Assembly: GCA_017883205.1 (NCBI GenBank) | Contig: JADGNZ010000010.1 | Coordinates: 92,216-156,215, forward strand | Direction of reading: 5' to 3' | DNA from: Thermoanaerobaculia bacterium | GTDB taxonomy: Bacteria; Acidobacteriota; Thermoanaerobaculia; Gp7-AA8 | DNA: 64,000 nucleotides | Shown: piece after piece, positions 18,345-26,771 of the stretch | How positions within the stretch are numbered: the stretch's first letter is position 1 | Layout of the letters: every line of letters begins with the position of its first letter | Notes under the pieces: generated by a model | Database searches by the model: none | Told to the model about the DNA's origin: nothing | What the model saw: only the letters and a program-made list of their open reading frames with translations | Program-made: the position numbers and the translations under genes

Positions 18345-18410
18345 GTTTCACGCGGAGACGCGGAGGACGCGGAGAGAAAAACTCCGCACCTCCGCGTCTC
18401 CGCGTGAAAC
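18345..18410. repeat. GTTTCACGCGGAGACGCGGAG palindrome, copy after rbsA-like gene
   Basis: Arms GTTTCACGCGGAGACGCGGA (from 18345) and TCCGCGTCTCCGCGTGAAAC (ending 18410) form a long hairpin between the ATPase and permease genes. Related copies lie at 54647-54715 and, as a half-site, at about 29605-29632 and inside the RbsA-type gene near 17650. It may act as an attenuator within the operon, lowering permease expression; this is inference. Confidence 0.7.
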
Positions 18411-18445
18411 GGTTTCTTTGCTCCCGCATACAATCCGCACCTCGC

Positions 18446-19405
18446 ATGAATCGTTGGCTCCGCGTCCTCGCGCCCCTGGCCGGCCTCGTTGCGGTCATCC
18501 TCCTCTTTGCGATTCTGACGGGATCGCCGGCGCGTTACCTCTCGGGTGCGAACCTGCGCGTCGTGCTCGCGCAAACCGTCATTGTCGCCATCGGCGCGCT
18601 CGGTATGACGATGATCATCGTCAGCGGCGGCATCGACCTTTCCGTCGGTGCCGTCATCGCGCTGACTAGCGTTGTTACCGCGTTGGCCTTACACGATGGA
18701 TGGACGCCGATCGCCGCGCTGTTGGCTGGCGTCGTCGCCGGTGGCATCGTCGGCATCATCAACGGACTGGCCATTACCACGCTGCGCGTTGTTCCGTTCA
18801 TCGCCACGCTCGGCATGCTCGGCATCGCGCGCGGCGTCGCCAAGTACGTCGCAAGCGAACAGACCGTTAACCCGCCGGCGACGTGGCTCAACGAACTGGC
18901 GGTGACCTTTCCGTCGCGCGACTGGATGCTCTTCGCGCCCGGCGTCTGGATCGCGATCATCCTCGCGGCGATGATGGCGCTCGTGCTGCGCAACACCGTC
19001 TTCGGCCGCCACGTCTTCGCCCTCGGCTCGAACGAAGCGGCGGCGCGCGCCTGCGGCATCAACACCAGCGCGCTGAAGGTGCGCATCTACGCGCTGGCGG
19101 GATTGTTCTTCGGCCTCGCCGGCGTGATGCAGATGTCGCGTTTGCGGCAGGGCGATCCGACGGTCGCAGTCGGCGTCGAGCTCGACGTCATCGCTGCCGT
19201 CGTCATTGGCGGCGCGAGCCTCAGCGGCGGGGAAGGTAGCATCGCCGGCGCGATGATCGGCGCGCTGGTCATGGCCTTTCTCCGCAACGGCAGCCAGCAG
19301 ATGGGCTGGCCGAATTACGTGCAGGAGATCATCATCGGCGTCGTGATCGTACTCGCGGTCGCCGCGGACCGCTGGCGAGCCTCACGCGCGGCCGAAAGGA
19401 ACTGA
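18446..19405 (+). CDS. Sugar ABC transporter permease (RbsC family)
   Basis: A 319-residue membrane protein with about eight to ten hydrophobic segments and the BPD_transp_2 signature (GMTMIIVSGGIDLSVGAVIAL, GLAITTLRVVPFIATLGML, GSNEAAARACGIN, VVIGGASLSGGEGSIAGA). It forms the channel for the RbsB/RbsA-type subunits upstream. The ATG at 18446 is preferred; the in-frame ATG at 18404 lies inside the preceding palindrome. Three bases separate its stop from the APC permease gene. Confidence 0.93.
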   Translation: MNRWLRVLAPLAGLVAVILLFAILTGSPARYLSGANLRVVLAQTVIVAIGALGMTMIIVSGGIDLSVGAVIALTSVVTALALHDGWTPIAALLAGVVAGGIVGIINGLAITTLRVVPFIATLGMLGIARGVAKYVASEQTVNPPATWLNELAVTFPSRDWMLFAPGVWIAIILAAMMALVLRNTVFGRHVFALGSNEAAARACGINTSALKVRIYALAGLFFGLAGVMQMSRLRQGDPTVAVGVELDVIAAVVIGGASLSGGEGSIAGAMIGALVMAFLRNGSQQMGWPNYVQEIIIGVVIVLAVAADRWRASRAAERN

Positions 19406-19408
19406 ATC

Positions 19409-20794
19409 ATGGCCGCACCGCTCTCCGCCTCACTTCGCCGCGACCTCGGTACGATCGAGTCCTACGCCACGCTGCTGGGCATGCTCATCGGCGCCGGCAT
19501 TTTCAAAGTTACGAGCGATGCCTGGGCGCTGACCGGCCCGAGCGTCATTCTCGGCTACCTCGTGCTGGCGCCGGCGATTCTGGCGACGTCGGTCGCGTAT
19601 TCAGTTTTCCTCTCCACGCCGCTCGGACGCGAGCCCGGCGGCGAGTACACCCATCTTTCGCGGACGTTCGGCGGCTACGGACTCGCCTTCGTCGGCGTGT
19701 GGCTGAAAGTGATCTCGTACATCGGCGCGCTGGCCTATCTCTCGCGCGCGCTCGGCGACTACATGGTCGAGCTCTTCGCCGGCGCGTTGCCGAAGAGCGC
19801 CGCGATGCCGGTGGCGATCGTCAGCCTCCTTTTCTTTTATGTCATCCACGTTGCCGGCGTGCGCTGGTTCGGCCGGATTCAGGTCTGGATGTGCGTGCTG
19901 CTCGGACTGTCGATCGTTGTCCTCGTGGGTCCGGGCCTCTTCGCCATCCATGCGCACAACTACCAGCCGTTCTTCACGCACGGCCTCGGCGGATTCGCAG
20001 CGGCGCTTCCGCTGGTCTTCTTCGGCTACGCCGGCTTCGAGTCGCTGGCGCAGACCGCGGGCGAAGTGCGCGACTCCACACGCCGCCTGCCGCGCATCTT
20101 CCTTCGCGGCATTCTTGCGACGACGGTCATCTACTTCCTGATGTCGGTGGTCGCATTCGGCGTGCTTCCCGGCGCCGAGCTGCGACAAGCCGCCGCGCCG
20201 ATGGCCGCGGTGGCGTCGCGCTATCTGCCGATGGGGGCGGCGTGGTTCGTGACGCTGGGAGCGGTCATGGCGCTAACGACCTCGGTGAATGCGACGATGC
20301 TCGTTCCGTCGCGCGTCGGAATCATGCTGGCCGAGGATGGACTGGCACCGGGGTTCATCGGGTCGATCTCGAAGCGAACCGGCACGCCGATCGTCGGATT
20401 GACCCTGACGTTGATCGTGACGCTGCTGCTCCTCGTCAGCGGACAGGTCTCGCTCGCGCTGAACATCGCCGTCTTCGCGCTGGTCTGCCTCTACTTCCTG
20501 CACAGCCTTGCGCTTCTGATGCTTCCGCGCGCGAATCCGTCGCTCTACGCCAGCGTGACCCTCGCGCTGCCGCGTTGGGTGCAGCAAGTCAGTGCGGCGA
20601 TCTCGCTGCTGTTCATGGGCACGCTGATCGCCGTGCAACTCCGCGGCGACGTGGAAGTCCTGACGCGCCTCTCGTTCCGCGAGCGCGTCGAGCACGCCTC
20701 ACTGACGACGATCGAGCTGGTGGTTTTCTGGGGGGTGATCGGCGGTGTGCTGTATGCGATTGCCGCACGGGGACGGAGAGCGATCCGCAGATGA
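19409..20794 (+). CDS. APC superfamily amino acid permease
   Basis: A 461-residue transporter with about twelve hydrophobic segments. The first helix carries the APC marker (YATLLGMLIGAGIFKVTSDAW), and helix 3 to 6 motifs PGGEYTHLSRTFGG and GYAGFESLAQTAGEVRDSTRRLPR follow. It moves amino acids or a related small molecule across the inner membrane. It follows the permease RbsC-like gene by 3 bases, so it is probably in the same operon, although its substrate link to the sugar importer is unclear. The stop lies in a CCGCAGATGACGCAGAT repeat word. Confidence 0.9.
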   Translation: MAAPLSASLRRDLGTIESYATLLGMLIGAGIFKVTSDAWALTGPSVILGYLVLAPAILATSVAYSVFLSTPLGREPGGEYTHLSRTFGGYGLAFVGVWLKVISYIGALAYLSRALGDYMVELFAGALPKSAAMPVAIVSLLFFYVIHVAGVRWFGRIQVWMCVLLGLSIVVLVGPGLFAIHAHNYQPFFTHGLGGFAAALPLVFFGYAGFESLAQTAGEVRDSTRRLPRIFLRGILATTVIYFLMSVVAFGVLPGAELRQAAAPMAAVASRYLPMGAAWFVTLGAVMALTTSVNATMLVPSRVGIMLAEDGLAPGFIGSISKRTGTPIVGLTLTLIVTLLLLVSGQVSLALNIAVFALVCLYFLHSLALLMLPRANPSLYASVTLALPRWVQQVSAAISLLFMGTLIAVQLRGDVEVLTRLSFRERVEHASLTTIELVVFWGVIGGVLYAIAARGRRAIRR

Positions 20795-20895
20795 CGCAGA
20801 TGCGCGGCGGCGTTTCAAGACCTTTGGCGAGACTGGCGTAACCGCTGGATCGCGTATCATCTTGTCTGCGACACTTGAGGCATACACTTCAGCCG

Positions 20896-21291
20896 ATGAG
20901 AGCTCCGAAACGCAAACGCCCCTTGGTCAGAACAGTAGGTCCACCACCAGTCGGTGTGAATCTCGCGCAGGTCGCTGAGCGCGCTCAGTATGTTGGCAGT
21001 CCTGAACACAAGGATGCACCTTCTTTCGCAGGACAACCGCGGCCGCGTTCTGATGCGTCAATATGCCCTCGAGATCTCACTCAGGAGATAGTTCAAGGAT
21101 GGCTTCGAGCGGCGATTCTTCGCGGCGCGACGAGTGCCTTGTGGGAGGGCGACTTTCCGCGATACGTGTGGTTCAAGACCAGCAACATGGCTTATGAAGG
21201 GCGTCTGATCAATTCGGCGAATGGCGAATACAAGGGGTGGCCGCTTGCCGGTGACGAGTGGCCTTCCAGTCTTGATTCAATCTATGAGTGA
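20896..21291 (+). CDS. Conserved small protein paired with ImmA/IrrE-like gene
   Basis: A 131-residue protein (MRAPKRKRPLVRTVGPPPVGVNLAQVAERAQYVGSPEHKD...). It resembles a family of unknown function often found beside ImmA/IrrE-type genes in actinobacteria and proteobacteria; I recall that family from memory and cannot search it here. Aromatic-rich stretches (WEGDFPRYVWFKTSN, EYKGWPLAGDEWPSSL) suggest a compact fold. Its last eight bases overlap the next gene (ATGAGTGA), so the two are coupled. Base composition is less GC-rich than neighbours, suggesting transfer of the pair. Confidence 0.75.
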   Translation: MRAPKRKRPLVRTVGPPPVGVNLAQVAERAQYVGSPEHKDAPSFAGQPRPRSDASICPRDLTQEIVQGWLRAAILRGATSALWEGDFPRYVWFKTSNMAYEGRLINSANGEYKGWPLAGDEWPSSLDSIYE

Positions 21292-22603
21292 AATCCGTTT
21301 CGATTTTGAGTGGATCGATCCACAGGGCGCACGCGGGCCAGAACTGCGAGCAACATGGGCTCGTCTTGTCATTTGGGCGGGATCGAAATGCGTCAGCCGC
21401 GTTCTTGATCAGGACGTGAAGAGCGTGCGTGACGCTGTTTATCTTCCGTTGTATCCACTCGCCGAATGGCTGGCGACTCATTGGTGGACGTTGCAGGTCG
21501 AAGTACCTTCAGCTGAACGTCTTGCAGACCCCAGGTATGCGGAGCGGCATTCGCTTCGTGCTGCGAGGGATGGCTTCGCATTGCCGTCCGTTTCGATTGC
21601 TGGCGAGGGCGGTCACGTTCGCGTCCTCTGGCACAGGGAGGTACTGCCCAACTATCGTGTCGAATTCATCGAGGAAGGTTCTGCGCATATTCCCATTCAG
21701 GGTTTTCAGCAGAGCCTTTCGGCCTTTATTTCCGCAGTCATCGGCCGGCTCCACGCTGAAGGCATCGCGGGCACGTTGCTTCAAGAGGAATGGACTGCTC
21801 TACAGGCCCTTTCCAGTGAAGAGAAAGAATTCTGCGAAGCGGCCGCAGCGCTGGGGCTTGATCCATTCAGTCTCACTGCACCGGCAGAAGCCAGCATTGT
21901 CGAGGCGACCGCGGCCATTCACCTGAAGATGCGGCGCGATTTTTTTGTTGCTGCCTCAGCCGACAATTTGGCGCAGGAGGCGAACGACGTTTCGAACGCT
22001 TACGAGTCTGCTCGCTGTAACGATACTGTTCTGACGTCGCTCCTGAGTTTGCGAAGCGAACTTGCCGCAAATGAACAGCAACCTGCTGCTCAACCTTGGG
22101 TCCATGGATATTTGGTGGCACAGCGCCTGCGAAAAGTCATCGGAGTCGTGGATGAGCCGATGCAATCATTCGATGACATAGCCAAGGCTCTGCGGGTAAG
22201 TAACGGCAATCTGCAAGCCGCTCTCATCGAAATGCCAAATGCCACCGGTGTCTACGATGTTTTAGTTGCCACGAACCGGCGCGAGAGCCCCTCATTCGCG
22301 CTTAGCACACGTCACAACAAAGCGGCCCATCGGTTCCATTTTTGTCGCGGCCTGTACGAGTTCTTACATGCAGAGGACGCCGGCCCCTGGCTGGTAACGA
22401 AATCCTTGTCCGATACGCAGAAACAGAGCCGCGCCTTCGCGGCGGAGTTTCTGGCGCCGGCGTCAGCGCTGCGCAAGCGTGTATCCGGTAGCACCGTTTC
22501 AGTAGACGAGGTAGATGACATTTCCCAGGAGTTCGGGGTCTCGCCTTATGTCATTAACCATCAGTTCGAAAACCACGCCATCGCGACAGTGTTGCCTGGT
22601 TGA
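21284..22603 (+). CDS. ImmA/IrrE-like protein lacking the HExxH zinc motif
   Basis: A 439-residue protein. The C-terminal 120 residues follow the ImmA/IrrE (DUF955) pattern: RFHFCRGLYEFLHA, then KQSRAFAAEFLAPASALRKR and a HTH-like VDDISQEFGVSPYVINHQFEN. In active members the first stretch reads rFtlaHELgHllLh; here the HExxH positions read RGLYE, so the zinc site is gone. The N-terminal 250 residues are unrecognised. ImmA-type proteins cleave or derepress regulators; this one may only bind its partner. The start overlaps the small upstream gene. Confidence 0.75.
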   Translation: MSEIRFDFEWIDPQGARGPELRATWARLVIWAGSKCVSRVLDQDVKSVRDAVYLPLYPLAEWLATHWWTLQVEVPSAERLADPRYAERHSLRAARDGFALPSVSIAGEGGHVRVLWHREVLPNYRVEFIEEGSAHIPIQGFQQSLSAFISAVIGRLHAEGIAGTLLQEEWTALQALSSEEKEFCEAAAALGLDPFSLTAPAEASIVEATAAIHLKMRRDFFVAASADNLAQEANDVSNAYESARCNDTVLTSLLSLRSELAANEQQPAAQPWVHGYLVAQRLRKVIGVVDEPMQSFDDIAKALRVSNGNLQAALIEMPNATGVYDVLVATNRRESPSFALSTRHNKAAHRFHFCRGLYEFLHAEDAGPWLVTKSLSDTQKQSRAFAAEFLAPASALRKRVSGSTVSVDEVDDISQEFGVSPYVINHQFENHAIATVLPG

Positions 22604-22646
22604 ACCACGTGTCGTTTCGCGCGAGGTTGAACGATGATGCGCGTGA

Positions 22647-22865
22647 TCATTCGTTCTTGAGCGACTTCTTCACTTCCTCCCACGACTCGCCATCGTCGGG
22701 ATTCTGTTGAAGCTCAACCCAACAGCGCTCGAGCTCGTCGCGCTGCGCCGCGGTAATCTCGACGTCGTCAGGATGTTCCAGTATGCTCTCCCAGATTTCC
22801 TGGACGATCGCAACGCGCTCCGCCGTCGGAAGTTCGAGGATGTGGTCGATCGGTACGCGACTCAT
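22647..22865 (-). CDS. Addiction module component, antitoxin-like
   Basis: A 72-residue acidic protein of the putative addiction module component family (TIGR02574): ILELPTAERVAIVQEIWESIL, then ITAAQRDELERCWVELQQNPDDGESWEEVKKSL. These proteins normally precede a RelE-type toxin. Here nothing toxin-like follows on the same strand; the next gene downstream is convergent. It is an orphan antitoxin. Confidence 0.85.
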   Translation of the reverse strand: MSRVPIDHILELPTAERVAIVQEIWESILEHPDDVEITAAQRDELERCWVELQQNPDDGESWEEVKKSLKNE

Positions 22866-22883
22866 AGTGTGAATGTTACTCCG

Positions 22884-24089
22884 TCACGTCACGATCGTCT
22901 GCTTCGCCGCCTGCCTCTTCCAGCGATCGGTTCGCAGAATCTCGTCGACTGTCGCGAAGGCGATCTCGAGCTCATCATCCGTCGTGTAGAAGTGCGGGGA
23001 GAAGCGGACGCCGGCGCCGGGGCGGAAGTCGCAGACGATGTCTTCGGCATTGAGCTCGTAGGCTACTTCTTTTGCGTGCGGCATGAGCACGGAAACCGAT
23101 CCGCCACGGCGATCGGATTCGCGCGGTGTGCGCAGCTCGAAGCCGCGCGCATCGGCGAGGTCCATGATCCGCTGCGTTTGGCGCAGCGACTTCTCGCGGA
23201 TGACGTTCATGTCGCCGCCGGAGGCTTCGGCGATCACCTTCGGACCTTCGCGTGCGGCGTAGAGCGCGGGGATGGGCGGTGTGCCGAGGGCGAAGCGGAG
23301 GGCGTCGTCGCGAAAGCGCATCGGAGGGGCTTCGAAGGCAAATGGATTTGCATGCGCCATCCAGCCGGTGAAGCTTGGCTCCAGCTTCGCCCGCAACGCG
23401 GGATCGACGTAGAGGAACGAGCCGCCTGGTCCGCCGCAGAGCCACTTCAGCACGCCGCCGACGGCGATCGGAACATCCCAGCCGGTCACGTCGACCGGGA
23501 CGATGCCGGCGGATTGGAAGACATCGAGGACCAGCGTCGCGCCAACTTCGCGGCAGCGCCGTGCGATCGCTTCGACGTCGATCATGTACGACGATTCGAA
23601 GAGGATGTGGCCGATCGGAACGATTTGCGTCCGCTCGTCGATCGCAGCCAGGAGGCGGTCGAGATCGAAGCCAAGACCTGTGGCGTCGTGCGGAACGGTG
23701 ACGATCTCGGCGCCGAGGCGGCGGGCGAGGCGGTCGTAGATATAGCGGACAGATGGGAACTCGCCGTCGACGATGACGACACGGTTGCGTGGCGCCGTGT
23801 ATTCGTACGACGACAACACGACCGCTTCCGCGGTGGTGACGTTCGGCAGCATGACCACCGAGCCGGGCGGCGCGCCGATCAGCGGCGCGATGATGTCGCC
23901 GACCTCGATCGACATCATCCACCACTTGTCGCCCCACGCGCGCACGCCGCGCGAGGCCCAGAGGTCGGCGTATTCGACCAGCGCCTCGCGCGTCGCTTCG
24001 GGCATCGCGCCGAGCGAGTGCGAGACGAGGTACTTCGTTTTGCTGAGGATGGGAAAGCGATCGCGATACTGCAGAAGAGGGTCGGTCAT
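22884..24089 (-). CDS. Class V aminotransferase, kynureninase-like
   Basis: A 401-residue PLP enzyme of aminotransferase class V: KTKYLVSHSLGAMP near the N-terminus, MLPNVTTAEAV for phosphate binding, VLDVFQSAGIVPVDV with the cofactor Asp, and VGGVLKWLCGGPGGSFLYV with the expected Schiff-base lysine. The sequence resembles kynureninase more than cysteine desulfurase; the exact substrate is unresolved. Its ATG overlaps the stop of the 2OG-oxygenase gene as ATGA, so both enzymes come from one message and probably serve one pathway. Confidence 0.88.
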   Translation of the reverse strand: MTDPLLQYRDRFPILSKTKYLVSHSLGAMPEATREALVEYADLWASRGVRAWGDKWWMMSIEVGDIIAPLIGAPPGSVVMLPNVTTAEAVVLSSYEYTAPRNRVVIVDGEFPSVRYIYDRLARRLGAEIVTVPHDATGLGFDLDRLLAAIDERTQIVPIGHILFESSYMIDVEAIARRCREVGATLVLDVFQSAGIVPVDVTGWDVPIAVGGVLKWLCGGPGGSFLYVDPALRAKLEPSFTGWMAHANPFAFEAPPMRFRDDALRFALGTPPIPALYAAREGPKVIAEASGGDMNVIREKSLRQTQRIMDLADARGFELRTPRESDRRGGSVSVLMPHAKEVAYELNAEDIVCDFRPGAGVRFSPHFYTTDDELEIAFATVDEILRTDRWKRQAAKQTIVT

Positions 24090-25222
24090 TTCACCGCGTA
24101 GTCGTCTCCATAGAATTTGCTGGTGATGCTCGTGTGAAAGTTGATCGCTTTCACGGGGGGATATTTGGGGTTGGCAATGCACGGCAGCACTTCGAGCATC
24201 TCGTCTTCCCACAAATAGACCGCCATCGGGAAGGAGACGCGCGTCTTGTTTCTCTGTTCGGGTTCGCGCGGCTTGCTGACGCGATGCGTGGTCGACGGGA
24301 AGACGTCGTTGCTGATGCGCTGCATGTAGTCGCCGGTGTTGAGGATGATGCTGCCCGGCGGAGCGGCGATGCGGACCCATTTCATGTTGCGACGATTGAG
24401 GATCTGCAGGCCCTCGACGCGCGGAGCAGGAAGGAACGTGAACATGTCGATGTCCTCGTGGCCGAGGAGACGGGCAGCGCCGGAAGCGTCGTCGGAAGCG
24501 GAGACAGGTGGGTAGTAGTTGAGACGAAGGCCGAAGTTCGTGCCGGTCAGCTTCGCGTCGAAGAGATGCGCATCGCAGCCGAGGTAGGTGAGGAGGCTCT
24601 GCATGATCGGAAGGATCAGGCGCTCGTGGGCGTGGACGATCTGACCGAAGAACGCGGCGTTGGGGTCAGGTCTAAAGTCTAAAGTGCCGGTGCGTGCGTT
24701 TTCGAGGGAGGGATGGTCCTGCGTCGGCACTTTACACTTTAGACCTGACCCCATTTCCGGCCAGAACGTTGCCGGATCTTCGAACGCGCGCCGGCAGAAC
24801 ACCCATCCCTCGACGAGATCGGGATGCATGTTGCTTGTCTCTTTGATCGGGAAGTAGCCTTGATTGACGGAGCCGAAGCGCTCGGCACGGAAGCGCATCT
24901 TCTCTTCGAGCGTCAGCGTGCTGAAGATCTCTTCGATCCTGCGCTCCGCCTCGGCATAAAGACTCGGATCGACACCGTGGCCTTCGATGATGGCGAATCC
25001 GATCTCGTGCAGAGCGTCGCCGAGTTGCATGGCGAATGCTCGCTTGTCGCCGGCGTTACCGTGCAGAAAGCGGCTGATGTCGACGGTGCGGACTTGGAAA
25101 TCGTCGTCGAACTGATTCTCATCCAGCCCTTCGGCGAGCTGGTAGGTCTGGTGTTTCTCGACCTGGTCGTAACGGATGAAGTCCTGGTTGGTGGCGCGGA
25201 CTCCTTCTTCCTTGCTGGTCAT
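24086..25222 (-). CDS. Isopenicillin N synthase-like 2OG-Fe(II) oxygenase with repeat-derived insert
   Basis: A 378-residue oxygenase. Iron ligands are visible: H255 and D257 (LGHEDIDMFTFL) and H313 (STTHRVSKP), with the 2-oxoglutarate pair R328/S330 (KTRVSFP). The N-terminal DIOX_N part (VRTVDISRFL...GFAIIEGHGVD) is normal. Residues about 157-187 (MGSGLKCKVPTQDHPS...RTGTLDFRPD) are encoded by the palindrome at 24661-24753 and sit between FWPE and PNAAFFGQ, which are expected to be adjacent. The reading frame is kept. The gene is divergent from the cupin, only 22 bases apart, and its stop overlaps the kynureninase-like gene. Confidence 0.9.
   Translation of the reverse strand: MTSKEEGVRATNQDFIRYDQVEKHQTYQLAEGLDENQFDDDFQVRTVDISRFLHGNAGDKRAFAMQLGDALHEIGFAIIEGHGVDPSLYAEAERRIEEIFSTLTLEEKMRFRAERFGSVNQGYFPIKETSNMHPDLVEGWVFCRRAFEDPATFWPEMGSGLKCKVPTQDHPSLENARTGTLDFRPDPNAAFFGQIVHAHERLILPIMQSLLTYLGCDAHLFDAKLTGTNFGLRLNYYPPVSASDDASGAARLLGHEDIDMFTFLPAPRVEGLQILNRRNMKWVRIAAPPGSIILNTGDYMQRISNDVFPSTTHRVSKPREPEQRNKTRVSFPMAVYLWEDEMLEVLPCIANPKYPPVKAINFHTSITSKFYGDDYAVK
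24661..24753. repeat. GGGGTCAGGTCTAAAGT palindrome inside the oxygenase gene
   Basis: Left arm TGGGGTCAGGTCTAAAGT...AAAGTGCCG (24661-24689) and right arm CGGCACTTTACACTTTAGACC...CCCCA (24725-24753) are near-complementary around a 35-base loop. This is a REP-like hairpin of the GGGGTCA.ACC type. It lies wholly within a reading frame and adds about 31 residues without a stop. Confidence 0.85.
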
Positions 25223-25244
25223 GCGCGGAGCATAATCCCACGAA

Positions 25245-25991
25245 ATGGTTGCAAAACTCGACGGTGGTTGCCTGGTGGCCGGGTTGAAAGAGGGCGAGCC
25301 GGTGTGCAGCGGATCGTTGCGCATCTGGAAGCACTTCGGCCGCGAAGCGGGCGCCAAGGCGATCTCGCTGCGCGTGCTGGAGTTGCCGGCAGGTGAGAGT
25401 GTGAGGCTACGAAACGAAGTGGCGGATGAGGTGCTCTACGTCATCGCCGGCTCTGGAACCGCGGGCGGTTCAGCGATCTCTGTCGACAACGGCATCTACG
25501 TGCCGCCCTCTGCATCATTAGATATTGTGGCTGGCGAGACGCTGATCATCGTCAGTTCGCAGTGTCCGGATGTCGAGGGTGGGGAAGTCGCCGCCGGGCC
25601 GGCGGCGGTACAGCCGGCGGGCCGCCGGCGCTACGACAGCGCGCTCGTCGTCGCAATGCGCGATCGCCCCGTCGAGCGCACAGGCGATCGTTGGTATCGC
25701 GAGATCATCAACGCGAACGACGGAAGCACGCAGGTCACGCAGTTCGTCGGCGGGATCCCGCCCGGTCGTTCGCCGGATCATTACCATCTGTACGAAGAGG
25801 TGATCGTCATCCTCGACGGAAAGGGAGTCATGTGGGCAGGCACGTCGAACACTCCGATCGAGAGCGGCTCGTGCATTTTCCTGCCGCACGGTCAGGTGCA
25901 TTGCGTCGAGAATCGCGGTGCCGGCGAGATGCGGCTCCTCGGTGTCTTCTATCCTGCGGGGAGTCCGGCGGTGCGGTATTCGGCGAAGTGA
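25245..25991 (+). CDS. Bicupin-like protein
   Basis: A 248-residue protein with two cupin units. The first (about 35-105) has EVADEVLYVIAGSGTA but lacks clear histidine ligands. The second (about 165-240) has PGRSPDHYHLYEEVIVILDGKGVMW and FLPHGQVHCVENRG, with three His and one Glu placed for a metal. Between them, GPAAVQPAGRRR comes from a GCCGGCGG palindrome. Cupins are metal enzymes or sugar/ligand-binding proteins; no substrate can be named. It starts 22 bases from the divergent oxygenase gene, so the two share a promoter region that must reach into one of the genes. Confidence 0.85.
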   Translation: MVAKLDGGCLVAGLKEGEPVCSGSLRIWKHFGREAGAKAISLRVLELPAGESVRLRNEVADEVLYVIAGSGTAGGSAISVDNGIYVPPSASLDIVAGETLIIVSSQCPDVEGGEVAAGPAAVQPAGRRRYDSALVVAMRDRPVERTGDRWYREIINANDGSTQVTQFVGGIPPGRSPDHYHLYEEVIVILDGKGVMWAGTSNTPIESGSCIFLPHGQVHCVENRGAGEMRLLGVFYPAGSPAVRYSAK

Positions 25992-26049
25992 TCTCACTTC
26001 GATCTCGTGCGAGAATGTCTCCGCAACTTGGACATGTTAGGCAGATCAA

Positions 26050-26355
26050 ATGGACAAGAACGGATGGAACGTCGGTGAAGCCAAGCAGCAGTTCTCCGAA
26101 GTTTTGAGACGCTCGGAGAGTGAGCCGCAACTGATCTATCGCCGGAATCAGTTGATTGCCGCCGTCGTCTCCGTCGACGAGACAAAAGGGCGCACACTCA
26201 CGAAAAACAAAACCATCGCCGATCGCTTTGCGGAACTGCGCGAGATTCTTCGCCAGGAGAATTATCGCTTACCCAAGAGTCGCCCCACGATGCGAGAAAA
26301 CGCTTTCGTGAAAGTCCTCGATGAACTGGCTGACGGACACAAACGTTCTAAGTGA
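26050..26355 (+). CDS. Phd/YefM-type antitoxin
   Basis: A 101-residue antitoxin: WNVGEAKQQFSEVLRRSESEPQLIYRRNQLIAAVVSVDE matches the Phd/YefM DNA-binding fold at the N-terminus. The C-terminal part is charged and should wrap the toxin. The toxin gene overlaps its last 35 bases in another frame, a layout usual for this class. It should repress its own promoter. Confidence 0.88.
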   Translation: MDKNGWNVGEAKQQFSEVLRRSESEPQLIYRRNQLIAAVVSVDETKGRTLTKNKTIADRFAELREILRQENYRLPKSRPTMRENAFVKVLDELADGHKRSK

Positions 26356-26722
26356 GTTAGCGCGTCCTCGACCTGACTCGGGAGTGCTCGATTGGGCAGC
26401 AGCAGTCGAGCGTATCGTGATCAGCGCCGTGACCGTCGAAGAGATCATGTTCGGACTTGCTTGGAAGCCAAATCCGAGAACTCAGAAATGGCTGGAGCAA
26501 TTCATTGCGGAGTCGTGCGACGTCATTCCCGTAACCGAGATGATTGCGAGTTGGGCTGGCGCGATGCGCGGGAAGTTTCGTGCACGAGGAATCACGCGCT
26601 CGCTGCCCGATACGCTCATTGCCGCGACCGCTCACGTTCAGCGTCTCACTCTCGTCACACGAAACGTTCGAGACTTTGAAGGATGCGGAATCGAGTTGTT
26701 GAATCCTTTCGGTGAGCACTAG
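26321..26722 (+). CDS. PIN-domain ribonuclease toxin (VapC/FitB-like)
   Basis: A 133-residue PIN domain. Acidic active-site residues are in place: D6 (LTDTNVLSELARP), E41 (VTVEEIMFGLA), D97 (LPDTLIAATA) and D118 (VTRNVRDFEGCGIELLNPF). The sequence has the FitB/StbB-type length and C-terminus. It cleaves RNA when released from the antitoxin encoded just before it, with which it overlaps by 35 bases. Intact pair. Confidence 0.92.
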   Translation: MNWLTDTNVLSELARPRPDSGVLDWAAAVERIVISAVTVEEIMFGLAWKPNPRTQKWLEQFIAESCDVIPVTEMIASWAGAMRGKFRARGITRSLPDTLIAATAHVQRLTLVTRNVRDFEGCGIELLNPFGEH

Positions 26723-26771
26723 GTTTTTCGGCCGGAAGAAACCATTAGTACTCCTCTTTCGTCAACAATAC

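Noticed and set aside
16576..18498. A 640-codon minus-strand open frame opposite the RbsA-type gene
   Set aside because: It is antisense to a well-conserved ATPase with intact motifs, and its translation is Arg/His-rich without any domain. It is a high-GC shadow frame.
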